Assembly: GCF_025399895.1 (NCBI RefSeq)
Contig: NZ_JAODUA010000002.1
Coordinates: 496,001-560,000, forward strand
DNA: 64,000 bases
Direction of reading: 5' to 3'
Source: Streptomyces sp. ASQP_92
GTDB lineage: Bacteria; Actinomycetota; Actinomycetes; Streptomycetales; Streptomycetaceae
The notes under the pieces are model-generated. The model did not search any database. It had not been told where the DNA came from and saw only the letters and a program-made list of their open reading frames with translations. The position numbers and the translations under genes are program-made. Below are positions 35,323-43,274 of the stretch, one piece after another (position 1 is the stretch's first letter; each line of letters starts with the position of its first letter).

Positions 35323-36495
35323 TCAGGCCCTGGCGGCCACGAGCCGGGCGACGGGGGACTCGATGCCCGGGTCGTACGAGGCGAAGGTCTCGCGGCGCTC
35401 CTTCTCCTCGGCCCGGACCCGGTCCAGCGCCGGGCCGGACCACGGCGCGTCGAGGACCACGGCCCACAGCGGCTTGAGATGACCGCCCCGCGCCACCTTG
35501 GCGTCCAGTGAGTCGCAGCTCATGTCGAGGCGGCGGTAGCCGTGTTCGGCCGCGTACCGGATCGCCTGGTAGTAGGTCAGGTTGAAGTAGACCGACGCGG
35601 CGCGGGCCATCGAGTCGTCCACGCCGTGGGAGCGCCCGTACATGACGTCGCCCCAGAAGAAGAACTGGGTGAACCCCACCATCCGGTCGCCCTGATAGGC
35701 CGCCAGGATGCGGCAGTTGTCGTCGAACAGGGGCACCTGCGCGGTGAACCGCTCGGACTCGCCCGCGTCGGTGACCGGATGCCCGTAGCGCCGCAGCACC
35801 TGCGCGGACAGCGGGCCGAGCTGCTCGTGGCACTCGGACAGCAGCCGCACCTCGGCCCGGCAGCCCGCCTCCTCGAAGCGGCGGATCTCCTTGCGGACCG
35901 CGCCGAACCTGCGCGAGCTGAGCCGCTCGCGGTAGCCGTCCATGCCGTTGGCGTCGACCGGAATGATCGCGGTGGCGTCCATCAGCACGAGGCGGTCGCC
36001 GGGGTCGAGCACCGGCAGCAGCTGTTCCACCGACTCGTCGGTGACGTACAGCAGGGCCGCGAGGCCGCCCTCGGTGTCCCGCGCCGCACGCAGCCGCCCC
36101 AACAGGGCGCGCAGCGCCTCCCGCGCGAGGGGCTCGGGGGTGCCGGGCGCCACCAGGGCCTCGCTGGTGTAGCCGAGCCGGGTGCCGCCGAGCAGCAGCG
36201 GGTGCGCGTCCGTGGTGGGCTCGGCGGCGCCGGGGAAGAGCACGGCGGGGTCGTAGAAGTGCGGCACGTTCGCGGTGAAGCGGTGCACGGGCAGCGCCGC
36301 GACGCGCCGGCCGCCCGACCATGCCACGAGGTGCCGGGGTATGGCGTCCCGCAGCTCCTCGCCGTAGCGCAGCCAGGTGTGGCTCGAATACAGGGATGCG
36401 TCGCCGGCCAGCGCGTCCCACTCCGGGGCCGCGACCTCGTGCACCGACGCGAGCTCGGTCGTCCGCACGTCCTCGCCCTGTGTCCGTTCCGTCAT
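35323..36495 (-). CDS. FemX/GNAT-fold aminoacyltransferase (FzmI-like)
   Basis: The 390-residue protein has the GNAT-fold layout of FemABX-like/peptidoglycan-bridge proteins, with the SSRRFGAVRKEIRRFEEAG helix, the central strand ILAAYQGDRMVGFTQFF and YFNLTYYQAIRYAAEHGYRRLDMSCD (in part). Such enzymes move an aminoacyl group from tRNA to an amine. In the fosfazinomycin literature an enzyme of this kind has been considered for attaching valine to arginine hydrazide (memory, moderately sure). It starts at ATG 36495 after AGGAGGTGG and is the last gene of the minus operon. Confidence 0.75.
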   Translation of the reverse strand: MTERTQGEDVRTTELASVHEVAAPEWDALAGDASLYSSHTWLRYGEELRDAIPRHLVAWSGGRRVAALPVHRFTANVPHFYDPAVLFPGAAEPTTDAHPLLLGGTRLGYTSEALVAPGTPEPLAREALRALLGRLRAARDTEGGLAALLYVTDESVEQLLPVLDPGDRLVLMDATAIIPVDANGMDGYRERLSSRRFGAVRKEIRRFEEAGCRAEVRLLSECHEQLGPLSAQVLRRYGHPVTDAGESERFTAQVPLFDDNCRILAAYQGDRMVGFTQFFFWGDVMYGRSHGVDDSMARAASVYFNLTYYQAIRYAAEHGYRRLDMSCDSLDAKVARGGHLKPLWAVVLDAPWSGPALDRVRAEEKERRETFASYDPGIESPVARLVAARA

Positions 36496-36545
36496 GGACC
36501 ACCTCCTGGTTCGCCGCGGCTCTGTGCCCTCACGGTAGGTGGCGA

Positions 36546-37607
36546 TCACCGCGCGGCGTGGTCGAGCATGCGAAATCCGGACACCCCGCGGTCGATGCGC
36601 AGATAGGACAGGCGGGCCCGGGTCGCGCCGCTGCGCGCGAACATGTCGGCGACCTCGGTGCTCAGCGCGTCCGGGTCGGCCTCCGGGTCCGCGTCCAGGA
36701 GATCGGAGACGGCCGTCTGCACCAGGTCCGAGCGGGGTCCCACGGCCATCTCGTCGGTGAGGGAGACGATGAGGGCGTACCCGTGCGCCCGGGCCCAGGC
36801 GCGGAGTTCCTCCGCCATGAGCAGTTCCTGGCCCGCCTGGAAGAGGAGCGCGGTCAGATGCGCGGTGCCGTGGGGTGCCAGCCGGTGCGGAAGGCCCTCC
36901 AGAACCCGGCGGCCCACCGTGAAACCGTCCTCGCCGCCCTGCTGCGGGGTCTCCGTGCCGGGCTCGGTGAGGGTGGGCAGGAACGGGATGTTGGCGACGA
37001 CGTGATCGTAGGGATCGCGCCCCGACGCCAGCGGGTCGTACAGGTCGCCCGTGAGCACCTCGGTCCGCTCCGCGAGACCGTTGAGCGCGGCGTTGAGCAC
37101 GGCCACCCGCGCCACGTCCGGCAGCAACTCCACCAGGGTGGCCCGCGCGTGCTGCTGGGCCGCGACCAACCCCTGGAAGCCCGGGCCCGCACACAGGTCC
37201 AGGACCCGCGACCCCGGCCGGTAGGAGATCCGGCGGGCCAGCGCGATGGAGTCCGGACCGAAGTAGTGGCGGACCTGGAAGAGGCTGGGGGGCTCCGCGA
37301 ACAGCCACACCCCGTGGGCCCGGAACAGGCTCACATCGACCAACTGCGCCTCGTCGCCCTGCTGTACGGCCACGCCGTACTCCCGCAGCCGGGGCATCGC
37401 GGCCGCCACCGCGGGAGGCAGCCGGGCGAGTTTCGCGGGCCTGCCGAGCAGGAAGAACCCGGCGATCGTACGCAAGGGGCCGTCGAGACGGTCCACCTGC
37501 CGGGCCCACTGGCCGAGGTCCACCGAGTCACCGGAGAAGCCGGCCAGGAATTCGGCGAGGCCCTGCCTCTCCAGTGCGGTGACGAGCTGGGTGGAGATCG
37601 CGGTCAC
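36546..37607 (-). CDS. fzmH: SAM-dependent N-methyltransferase (FzmH-like)
   Basis: The 353-residue protein has a C-terminal class I methyltransferase domain with SAM motif SRVLDLCAGPGFQGLV (near 143-158) and the catalytic motif VVANIPFLP, a variant of the (N/D)PP(Y/F) motif typical of N-methyltransferases acting on amide or amine nitrogen. FzmH is reported to methylate arginine hydrazide. Its ATG overlaps the dioxygenase stop by 4 bp (ATGA). The N-terminal 130 residues probably recognise the substrate. Confidence 0.87.
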   Translation of the reverse strand: MTAISTQLVTALERQGLAEFLAGFSGDSVDLGQWARQVDRLDGPLRTIAGFFLLGRPAKLARLPPAVAAAMPRLREYGVAVQQGDEAQLVDVSLFRAHGVWLFAEPPSLFQVRHYFGPDSIALARRISYRPGSRVLDLCAGPGFQGLVAAQQHARATLVELLPDVARVAVLNAALNGLAERTEVLTGDLYDPLASGRDPYDHVVANIPFLPTLTEPGTETPQQGGEDGFTVGRRVLEGLPHRLAPHGTAHLTALLFQAGQELLMAEELRAWARAHGYALIVSLTDEMAVGPRSDLVQTAVSDLLDADPEADPDALSTEVADMFARSGATRARLSYLRIDRGVSGFRMLDHAAR

Positions 37608-38512
37608 CGGGCCGTCTCGACGGCCGGCGCCACGGCGTCCTGGGGCAGGCCGATCCAGGTGCGGAGCATCAACCGGCCGCCGTCCACCGCTTCCTCGTCC
37701 TCGAACGGGGTGCGGCCGTGCACGATGGAGCGGTTGTCGATGAAGATCATCTCGCCGGGGCAGAGCCGTCCGTGCGTCTGAAGGTCCCGCCGGTCAAGGA
37801 GCTCGTCCAGCAGATCCAGCGCCTTGACCTGTGCCGGGGACAGGGGCGGGATGTGCGGGTGGCCGTGGCCGATCTCGATGTAGTCGCGCAGGTAGTACAC
37901 GCGCTCGCGACCGCCGCTGCGCTCCAGTACGGGCCGCTCGACGGTGAGCGGGAAGCCCGGAGCGTCGTCCCGGGTGTCGAAGTGCACCGGCAGGCGCAGC
38001 GCCGCCAACTCCTCGGGGTGGGCCGCGAGAAGGCCGAGGAGATCGCTGACATGGACCGTCACCAGGGCTCCGCCGCTGCGTGCCTGCCGGTAGCAGAACA
38101 GGGCGAAGACATCGGGCAGGCGCCCGGGCCGGTGAGCCGCGTCCGTGTGCAGACTGCCGCCCTGGCGGCTGTCCGAATAGCGCCCGGTGGCACCCTCCCC
38201 GAGCCGGACCCCGCGGTCGCGCACATCGCGCAGCAGCGCCCCGTGGCCGTCCTGCGGCAGGAGGTCCCCGACGAGAGCGGAGACCGCGACGGTGAACCTC
38301 CGCGCCTGCTCCTGGGTGAGGTGGTCGAGGTCCGCCAGGACGAAGAAGCCGGGCCTGGCATCCAGATGGCGCTCGGTGTAGAGCCGCAGTGTCTGCCTGA
38401 ACTCCCGGTACCAGGGCTGGAGTTGGTCCCGTTCGGTGCTGTCGGCGAGGGCGAGCGCGAGGTCGGGGTCGACCCGGTGGCGCACGCCCGAGAACGGGTC
38501 GGTGCTGTTCAT
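37604..38512 (-). CDS. fzmG: Fe(II)/2-oxoglutarate dioxygenase, TauD-like (FzmG-like)
   Basis: The 302-residue oxygenase has the iron motif HTDAAH (HxD) in GGSLHTDAAHRPG near residue 122, the distal histidine in NRSIVHGRTPF and the 2OG-binding arginine in RLMLRTWIGLP. In fosfazinomycin biosynthesis FzmG oxidises phosphonoacetaldehyde to phosphonoacetate and hydroxylates methyl phosphonoacetate. The presence of the same PEP mutase/decarboxylase/O-methyltransferase set upstream supports the same chemistry here. Confidence 0.9.
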   Translation of the reverse strand: MNSTDPFSGVRHRVDPDLALALADSTERDQLQPWYREFRQTLRLYTERHLDARPGFFVLADLDHLTQEQARRFTVAVSALVGDLLPQDGHGALLRDVRDRGVRLGEGATGRYSDSRQGGSLHTDAAHRPGRLPDVFALFCYRQARSGGALVTVHVSDLLGLLAAHPEELAALRLPVHFDTRDDAPGFPLTVERPVLERSGGRERVYYLRDYIEIGHGHPHIPPLSPAQVKALDLLDELLDRRDLQTHGRLCPGEMIFIDNRSIVHGRTPFEDEEAVDGGRLMLRTWIGLPQDAVAPAVETAR

Positions 38513-38513
38513 C

Positions 38514-39782
38514 TCAGACTCCCAGTGCTTGGCCGGTCAGTGGTTCCCCGGTCAGATCCGAGTGGCGCAGCCACCCGGCTATGTCCGCCGCGCAGTGCGC
38601 GACCCCCGTGATGTCGCTGCTCTCGACGGCCTCGAGGACCGCCTCGGCCAGCGCGCCCCGGTCGGTCCCGGTCGCCAGGATCTGGGTGACGATGTTGTCC
38701 AGGACGACGGGCTGGGAGACGTCGAGGGCGCAGTTGTACGTGGCGCCCGGCGCCGGTGGCAGGGACAGGCGCTCGATGGTGCCGGGCCCCTCGATGAACA
38801 GCCGGGCCTCCAGACAGTGCACCCGGCGGTCGGCGGTCACGGCGCCGGGAGCCAGGAAGCCGCCCTGCGCCAGCTCGATCTGGAGCGCCACCAGGTCGAC
38901 GCCCGTCTGTGCCTCACACATCCGATAGGCCAGCGGCAGACGGCCGTTGACCTCCAGGAAGTAGTGGCTGTGGGCGTCCACGATGAACTCCACCGTGGCG
39001 ACATTGCGCAACCCCATGCCGGTGACCAGACGCGCGGCGTCCGCACACATGCCCTCCAGCCGCTCGGGCCCGACGCCCTGGACGGGGGACGCTTCCAGGA
39101 GCTTCATGCTCCCGTCGACCAACAGGCTCTCGCGCTCGCCGAGGGCGACGACGGTGCCGCCGTCGTCGAGGGCCACGGTGACCCCGACCACCCGGCCCTT
39201 CTCCACATAGCGCTCGGCGTACCACTGGGTCCCGTCGTCCCGCGCCATGACGGCGAGGGCTTCCTCGGTGTCCCTCGCCGTCTGGAGGATCCGCACGCCC
39301 AGGCCCCCGCACCCGTCGACGGGCTTGAGGATGACGGGCAGTCCGATGTCCCGGATCAGCGCCGCGATCGCGGCCGGGCCCGCCGCGTGCGGAAGGACGG
39401 GCAGGCCGAGCGATCCGGCCGTGGCGACCGCCCGCTCCTTGTCGCGGGCCTCGGCGAGCACATCGGCGCCGGGCCCGATGTAGGCGATGCCGGCGGCCGC
39501 GAGCTGCCGCGGAAGCGCGGGGTCCTCGGCCAGGGCGCCGTACCCGGGGTACACCGCGTCGACGCCCTGCTCGCGGGCCGCCGCCACGATGCGTCCCACA
39601 TGGTCGTACGTCTCGGCCAGGCCCGTGCCCGGAAGATAGGCGCAGCCGTCCGCCGCGGTGGTGTGAAGGCGCTGGGGGTCGGACGTGGCGGCTACGGCGA
39701 TGGGCGACCAACCCTGTTCTCGGAAGGTCTCGATGGCACGCGCGGCGATCGCGCCGCGGTTGGCGATCAGGACTTTTCTCAT
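38514..39782 (-). CDS. ATP-grasp ligase, biotin-carboxylase-like
   Basis: The 422-residue protein has a biotin-carboxylase fold: N-terminal RKVLIANRGAIAARAIETFREQG, the ATP-grasp glycine loop KPVDGCGGLGVRI, the metal/ATP strand NVATVEFIVD...YFLEVNGRLPLAYRMCE (in part) and a C-terminal biotin-carboxylase-like cap. No biotin carrier or carboxyltransferase partner is nearby, so it more likely ligates an amine to an acid. In fosfazinomycin the corresponding enzyme is a candidate for joining the hydrazide to the phosphonate segment, or for another amide step. It lies between the phosphoesterase and the dioxygenase, 1 base before the latter's start. Confidence 0.83.
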   Translation of the reverse strand: MRKVLIANRGAIAARAIETFREQGWSPIAVAATSDPQRLHTTAADGCAYLPGTGLAETYDHVGRIVAAAREQGVDAVYPGYGALAEDPALPRQLAAAGIAYIGPGADVLAEARDKERAVATAGSLGLPVLPHAAGPAAIAALIRDIGLPVILKPVDGCGGLGVRILQTARDTEEALAVMARDDGTQWYAERYVEKGRVVGVTVALDDGGTVVALGERESLLVDGSMKLLEASPVQGVGPERLEGMCADAARLVTGMGLRNVATVEFIVDAHSHYFLEVNGRLPLAYRMCEAQTGVDLVALQIELAQGGFLAPGAVTADRRVHCLEARLFIEGPGTIERLSLPPAPGATYNCALDVSQPVVLDNIVTQILATGTDRGALAEAVLEAVESSDITGVAHCAADIAGWLRHSDLTGEPLTGQALGV

Positions 39783-39807
39783 GGCCTTCTCTCAGTCGGC
39801 GAGGGCG

Positions 39808-40548
39808 CTAGCTCAGGGCCCTGTAGTGCGTGACCAGTCGGCGCCGGTCGTCCAGGAGGTGGAAGGCGAGCCCGGGCGCCAGCTCGTAGTCGACGGCGTC
39901 ACGGCCCTCGAACGGGAGCGGCACGGTGGACGCGACGCCGGGCGCCACCAGCAGGGGCAGCCCCGCGAAGGTGGTGGCGGCGGCGACATGCGCGTGCCCG
40001 CACAGCAGCGCGACCACATGGGTGTGGCGGGCCAGCACCTCGGCCAGCCTGTCCTCGTGGAACTGGCGGACCCGGTCCACGTACGGGGTGTGGAGCTCCA
40101 CCGGAGGGTGGTGGAAGCACACGAACACCGGCCGGTCGGTGGGTTCTTGGGCGAGGGCGTCCTCCAGCCAGGCCAGCGTGCGGTCGCTGAGCACTCCGTC
40201 GTCGCTGCCCGGGATGGTGGAGTCGAGCAGCAGGAACGTCGCGCCCCCGGCGCGTACGGCCTGGTTCAGTTCCTCGTCGTCGGGCTTGCCGTCGAGCAGC
40301 CCGGTCCGGAACGGCGCCCTGCGGTCGTGGTTGCCCGGCAGGACGAGCACCGGATGGGGCAGCGCGAAGAGCTCCTTCGCCTGCTGGTACTCCTCGGGGC
40401 GGGCGTGGTCGGCGATGTCCCCGGTGACCAGCACCGCGTCCAGCGGCCCGGGCAGGTCGCGGAGGTACGACATCACCCGCTCGGCACGCTCGGTGGCACG
40501 CGGGCCGCCGTCCAGGTGGAGATCGCTGACATGAGCGATGGTAATCAC
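39808..40548 (-). CDS. Calcineurin-like metallophosphoesterase
   Basis: The 246-residue protein has all five metallophosphoesterase blocks: HVSDLHLDGG, VTGDIADHA, PGNHDRRAP, FHHPPVE and GHAHVAAAT, placing it with CpdA/Icc-like dinuclear metal phosphoesterases. It could remove a phosphate or nucleotide from a pathway intermediate, pairing with the kinase at 33.4 kb or the nucleotidyltransferase at 23.5 kb (inference). ATG overlaps the decarboxylase stop by 4 bp. Confidence 0.87.
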   Translation of the reverse strand: MITIAHVSDLHLDGGPRATERAERVMSYLRDLPGPLDAVLVTGDIADHARPEEYQQAKELFALPHPVLVLPGNHDRRAPFRTGLLDGKPDDEELNQAVRAGGATFLLLDSTIPGSDDGVLSDRTLAWLEDALAQEPTDRPVFVCFHHPPVELHTPYVDRVRQFHEDRLAEVLARHTHVVALLCGHAHVAAATTFAGLPLLVAPGVASTVPLPFEGRDAVDYELAPGLAFHLLDDRRRLVTHYRALS

Positions 40549-41654
40549 GACAAGTCCCTACGGGTTCGGGCGACTTCGGCCCTGAACCGCGCTGTGACCT
40601 CGGCGTTGGTGTGGGCCGATGTGACACGCGGCGGGGTCGGGCCGCCGGGGGCGATGAATACGGCGATCAGGTGCGGGCCGGGAAGGTCCGCGACCTTCGC
40701 CATATGATCGTCGATCTCCGCCTCGGTACGACAGCTCTCGCCGGTGCGGTAGCCCGCCGCGAGCGCGAGGTCGGCCCAGCGCATGGCCGAGCCCCTGGTG
40801 CGCTGGCCGCCCGTGGAGTCGTAGGAACCGTTGTCGAGCACGATGTGGGTGAGGTTCTCCGGGCGCCGCTCACCGACCAGGGCGAGTCCGCCGAGATGCA
40901 TCACGGCGGCGCCGTCCCCGTCGACGACCACGACGCGTTCCTCGGGCCGGTTCAGGGCGGTGCCGAGACCGAGCCCGATGGCATGGCCCATGGAGCCCTG
41001 CATGTAGAAGGTCCGGCCGGTGTCGCGCACCCCGAAGAGCTCGCGGCTGATCATGCCGGTGGTGCTGTAGACCAGGGCCTCGTCCAGATGGCGCGCCAGG
41101 GCGGTCACCGCGGTGCGGCGGTCGAGGAGGGCGTCGGCGGGCCGGGCCGGCACGGAACACGGGGCGACGGTGTTCGCGGGGACGAGAACGACGAACTGCC
41201 GCCCCCGGGCGCGCTCTTGCTCCGCGCGGTCGAGCAGCGCGGCCAGGCTCGCCTCGGTGGGCTCCAGGATGCCGTGGGCCACCCCGATGGCTTCGAGCAC
41301 ACCGATGGTCCCCGCGCCCATCGCCGCGTGGTGCGGTTCGTCGTCCTCGGCGCGGGGCCAGCCCCGCAGGCTCACGAAGAGCAGCAGCGGTATCTCGTAC
41401 GCCATGCTCAGCGAGGTGAGTGGGTCGAGCAGGTTGCCGAGGCCCGAGTTCTGCGCCAGCACGGCGGCCTTGACGCCGCTGAGCTCCGAGCCGGCCGCCA
41501 TGGACAGCGCGATGCCCTCGTTGGGGGCGGGTACGTAACTGCCGCGCTGTTCCAGCAGGGCGAAGGGGCCCTTGAGGAACGAGCAGGGCACACCGCTGAA
41601 GAAGCCGTAGCCGCGCCGGTCCAGCTCCGCGCAGAAGAACTCGGCGCCGATCAT
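40545..41654 (-). CDS. fzmD: Phosphonopyruvate decarboxylase
   Basis: The 369-residue ThDP enzyme has the N-terminal pyrimidine-binding half with FSGVPCSFLKG and NEGIALSMAAG, and the C-terminal ThDP motif VVDGDGAAVMHLGG followed by IVLDNGSYDSTGGQ. Phosphonopyruvate decarboxylases convert phosphonopyruvate to phosphonoacetaldehyde, pulling the unfavourable PEP mutase reaction forward. ATG 41654 overlaps the PEP mutase stop by 4 bp. The pairing with PEP mutase makes the assignment firm. Confidence 0.95.
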   Translation of the reverse strand: MIGAEFFCAELDRRGYGFFSGVPCSFLKGPFALLEQRGSYVPAPNEGIALSMAAGSELSGVKAAVLAQNSGLGNLLDPLTSLSMAYEIPLLLFVSLRGWPRAEDDEPHHAAMGAGTIGVLEAIGVAHGILEPTEASLAALLDRAEQERARGRQFVVLVPANTVAPCSVPARPADALLDRRTAVTALARHLDEALVYSTTGMISRELFGVRDTGRTFYMQGSMGHAIGLGLGTALNRPEERVVVVDGDGAAVMHLGGLALVGERRPENLTHIVLDNGSYDSTGGQRTRGSAMRWADLALAAGYRTGESCRTEAEIDDHMAKVADLPGPHLIAVFIAPGGPTPPRVTSAHTNAEVTARFRAEVARTRRDLS

Positions 41655-42505
41655 GCGCTCCACTCCTCCCAGCGCGAGACCCGGGTCAGGCCGAACAGCT
41701 CCTTCATCGACGTGATGGAGCCCTCGACCGCCCCGGTCCCCCCGTGCAGCCGGATCTCTCCCAGCACGTCCCGCATGGCGGAGACGGAGGCGCGCAGGGT
41801 CTGATTGGCGTAGATGACCATCGAGACACCGGCGGCCTGAGCCTCGGCGAGGTCCCAGTGCGGATAGGTGGTCGGCACCACGACGACGGGGGTGCGGGCC
41901 CGCCAGGCCTGGAGGAACTCCACGATCTCGGTGGGCGTGGACTTCTTGGAGTGGATGAGGATGGCGTCGGCTCCGGCATCCGCGTACAGGTGCGCACGGC
42001 GCAGGGCCTCGTCCAGACCGGCGCCGGCGATCAGCGCCTCGACGCGGGCGACCACGGTGAAGTCCGGGCTGCGCCGGACCCGGACGCCCGCTTCGATGCG
42101 CCCGGCGAACTCCTCGGCCGCCTCGAGGTCCTGGCCGCCGCGCAGAAAGCTGTTCCGCTTGGGGAACATCTTGTCCTCGAAGCAGACGCCCGCGATGTCC
42201 GCCGCCTCGAACTGCTGGACCGTACGCACGACGTTGATCTTGCCGCCGAAGCCGGTGTCGCAGTCGGCGAGCAGGGGCAGCCCGGTCGCCTGGTTGGCGT
42301 GCGAGGAGGCTTCCAGGAGTTCGCTCATGGTGAGCAGACCGAGGTCCGGCAGGCCGCGGGAGGCCGAGATCTCGAAGCTGGACGCCCACAGGCCGTCGAA
42401 GCCGGCCTCTTCGATGAGGAGCGCGGTGAGCGCGTCACGGCAGCCGACGAGGCGGGCCGTCCGGGGCCGCTCCAGCAACTCGCGGAACTGGCTCGACTTG
42501 GTCAC
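41651..42505 (-). CDS. fzmC: Phosphoenolpyruvate mutase (Ppm)
   Basis: The 284-residue protein carries the diagnostic PEP mutase signature EDKMFPKRNS (EDKx5NS, about residues 116-125), which distinguishes it from isocitrate/methylcitrate lyases, together with LLADCDTGFGG and ADAILIHSKKS. It makes the carbon-phosphorus bond of phosphonopyruvate from PEP. The start is GTG 42505, overlapping the methyltransferase stop by 4 bp. This gene is the hallmark of phosphonate biosynthesis. Confidence 0.97.
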   Translation of the reverse strand: MTKSSQFRELLERPRTARLVGCRDALTALLIEEAGFDGLWASSFEISASRGLPDLGLLTMSELLEASSHANQATGLPLLADCDTGFGGKINVVRTVQQFEAADIAGVCFEDKMFPKRNSFLRGGQDLEAAEEFAGRIEAGVRVRRSPDFTVVARVEALIAGAGLDEALRRAHLYADAGADAILIHSKKSTPTEIVEFLQAWRARTPVVVVPTTYPHWDLAEAQAAGVSMVIYANQTLRASVSAMRDVLGEIRLHGGTGAVEGSITSMKELFGLTRVSRWEEWSA

Positions 42506-43203
42506 TGGGTGCCCGCCCTCTGCGCGAAGTGCGTGTGGTTGGCGCCCTCGGCCGTGGCTCCCGGCGTCTCGAAGACGCAGTGCCAGTGGAACGAGCCGGG
42601 CTTGGCGTGCTCGGCGTCCACGGCGCTGAGCAGCTGGAAGCCCTCGTGCAGGCGCAGCAGATCGGCGGCGTCCACGTACAGGTGCGGGTGCACCTTGTCG
42701 TCCGTGGCGTCGGACTGGCAGAACGTGTTGGGGCTCACCTCGTCCCCCTTGCCGTACTCCCCGTTGCGCTTGGAGAGCATCGTGCACTGGTAGACGCCGC
42801 CCGGGCGCAGGACCCGGCGGACCTCCGCCAGCGTCCTGCGCAGGCTCGTCTCGTCGCCGTGGTAGACCACGTTGAAGGCGAGTAAGTAGTCGAAACTGGC
42901 GTCCGCGTACGGCAGTTCGGTGAAGTCGCCGACGTCGAGGTTGACCTGGAGGGAGCGCGCGGCGCTCTCGGTGGCGGCCGCCTCGATGGCGGCCGGAGCG
43001 CGGTCGATGCCGGAGCTGAGGAAACCCTCCTCGGCGAAGAACAGCGCGTGCCTGCCGATCCCGCAGCCGAGGTCGAGTACGTCCTTGGCGCCCAGCGCTC
43101 GCAGCCGGGCGGCCTCTTCCATGACCCAGGGGTGGGGGCGGGACCAGTCCGCGCGGCCGCTGTCAGTGCGCCAGGCCTCGTCCCAGTAGAGATGGGCTGT
43201 CAT
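42502..43203 (-). CDS. fzmB: SAM-dependent O-methyltransferase (FzmB-like)
   Basis: The 233-residue class I methyltransferase has SAM motif VLDLGCGIGRHALFFAE, DFTELPYADASFDYLLAFNVVYHG and VRRVLRPGGVYQCTML. FzmB methylates a phosphonate-pathway acid (giving methyl phosphonoacetate). The gene sits between the asparagine synthetase and PEP mutase, the same neighbours as I recall for fzmB. The C-terminal extension rich in Ala/Gly/His is not diagnostic. Confidence 0.85.
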   Translation of the reverse strand: MTAHLYWDEAWRTDSGRADWSRPHPWVMEEAARLRALGAKDVLDLGCGIGRHALFFAEEGFLSSGIDRAPAAIEAAATESAARSLQVNLDVGDFTELPYADASFDYLLAFNVVYHGDETSLRRTLAEVRRVLRPGGVYQCTMLSKRNGEYGKGDEVSPNTFCQSDATDDKVHPHLYVDAADLLRLHEGFQLLSAVDAEHAKPGSFHWHCVFETPGATAEGANHTHFAQRAGTQ

Positions 43204-43274
43204 CGGTGACCTCGTTCGTCATGACGTCCGTACACCCAGGTCCGGATGCCGATTCTGATGGGGTTGATGTGCGG

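Noticed and set aside
38514..39782. Acyl-CoA/biotin carboxylase subunit
   Set aside because: No biotin carrier or carboxyltransferase is encoded nearby and the operon context is amide/hydrazide chemistry.
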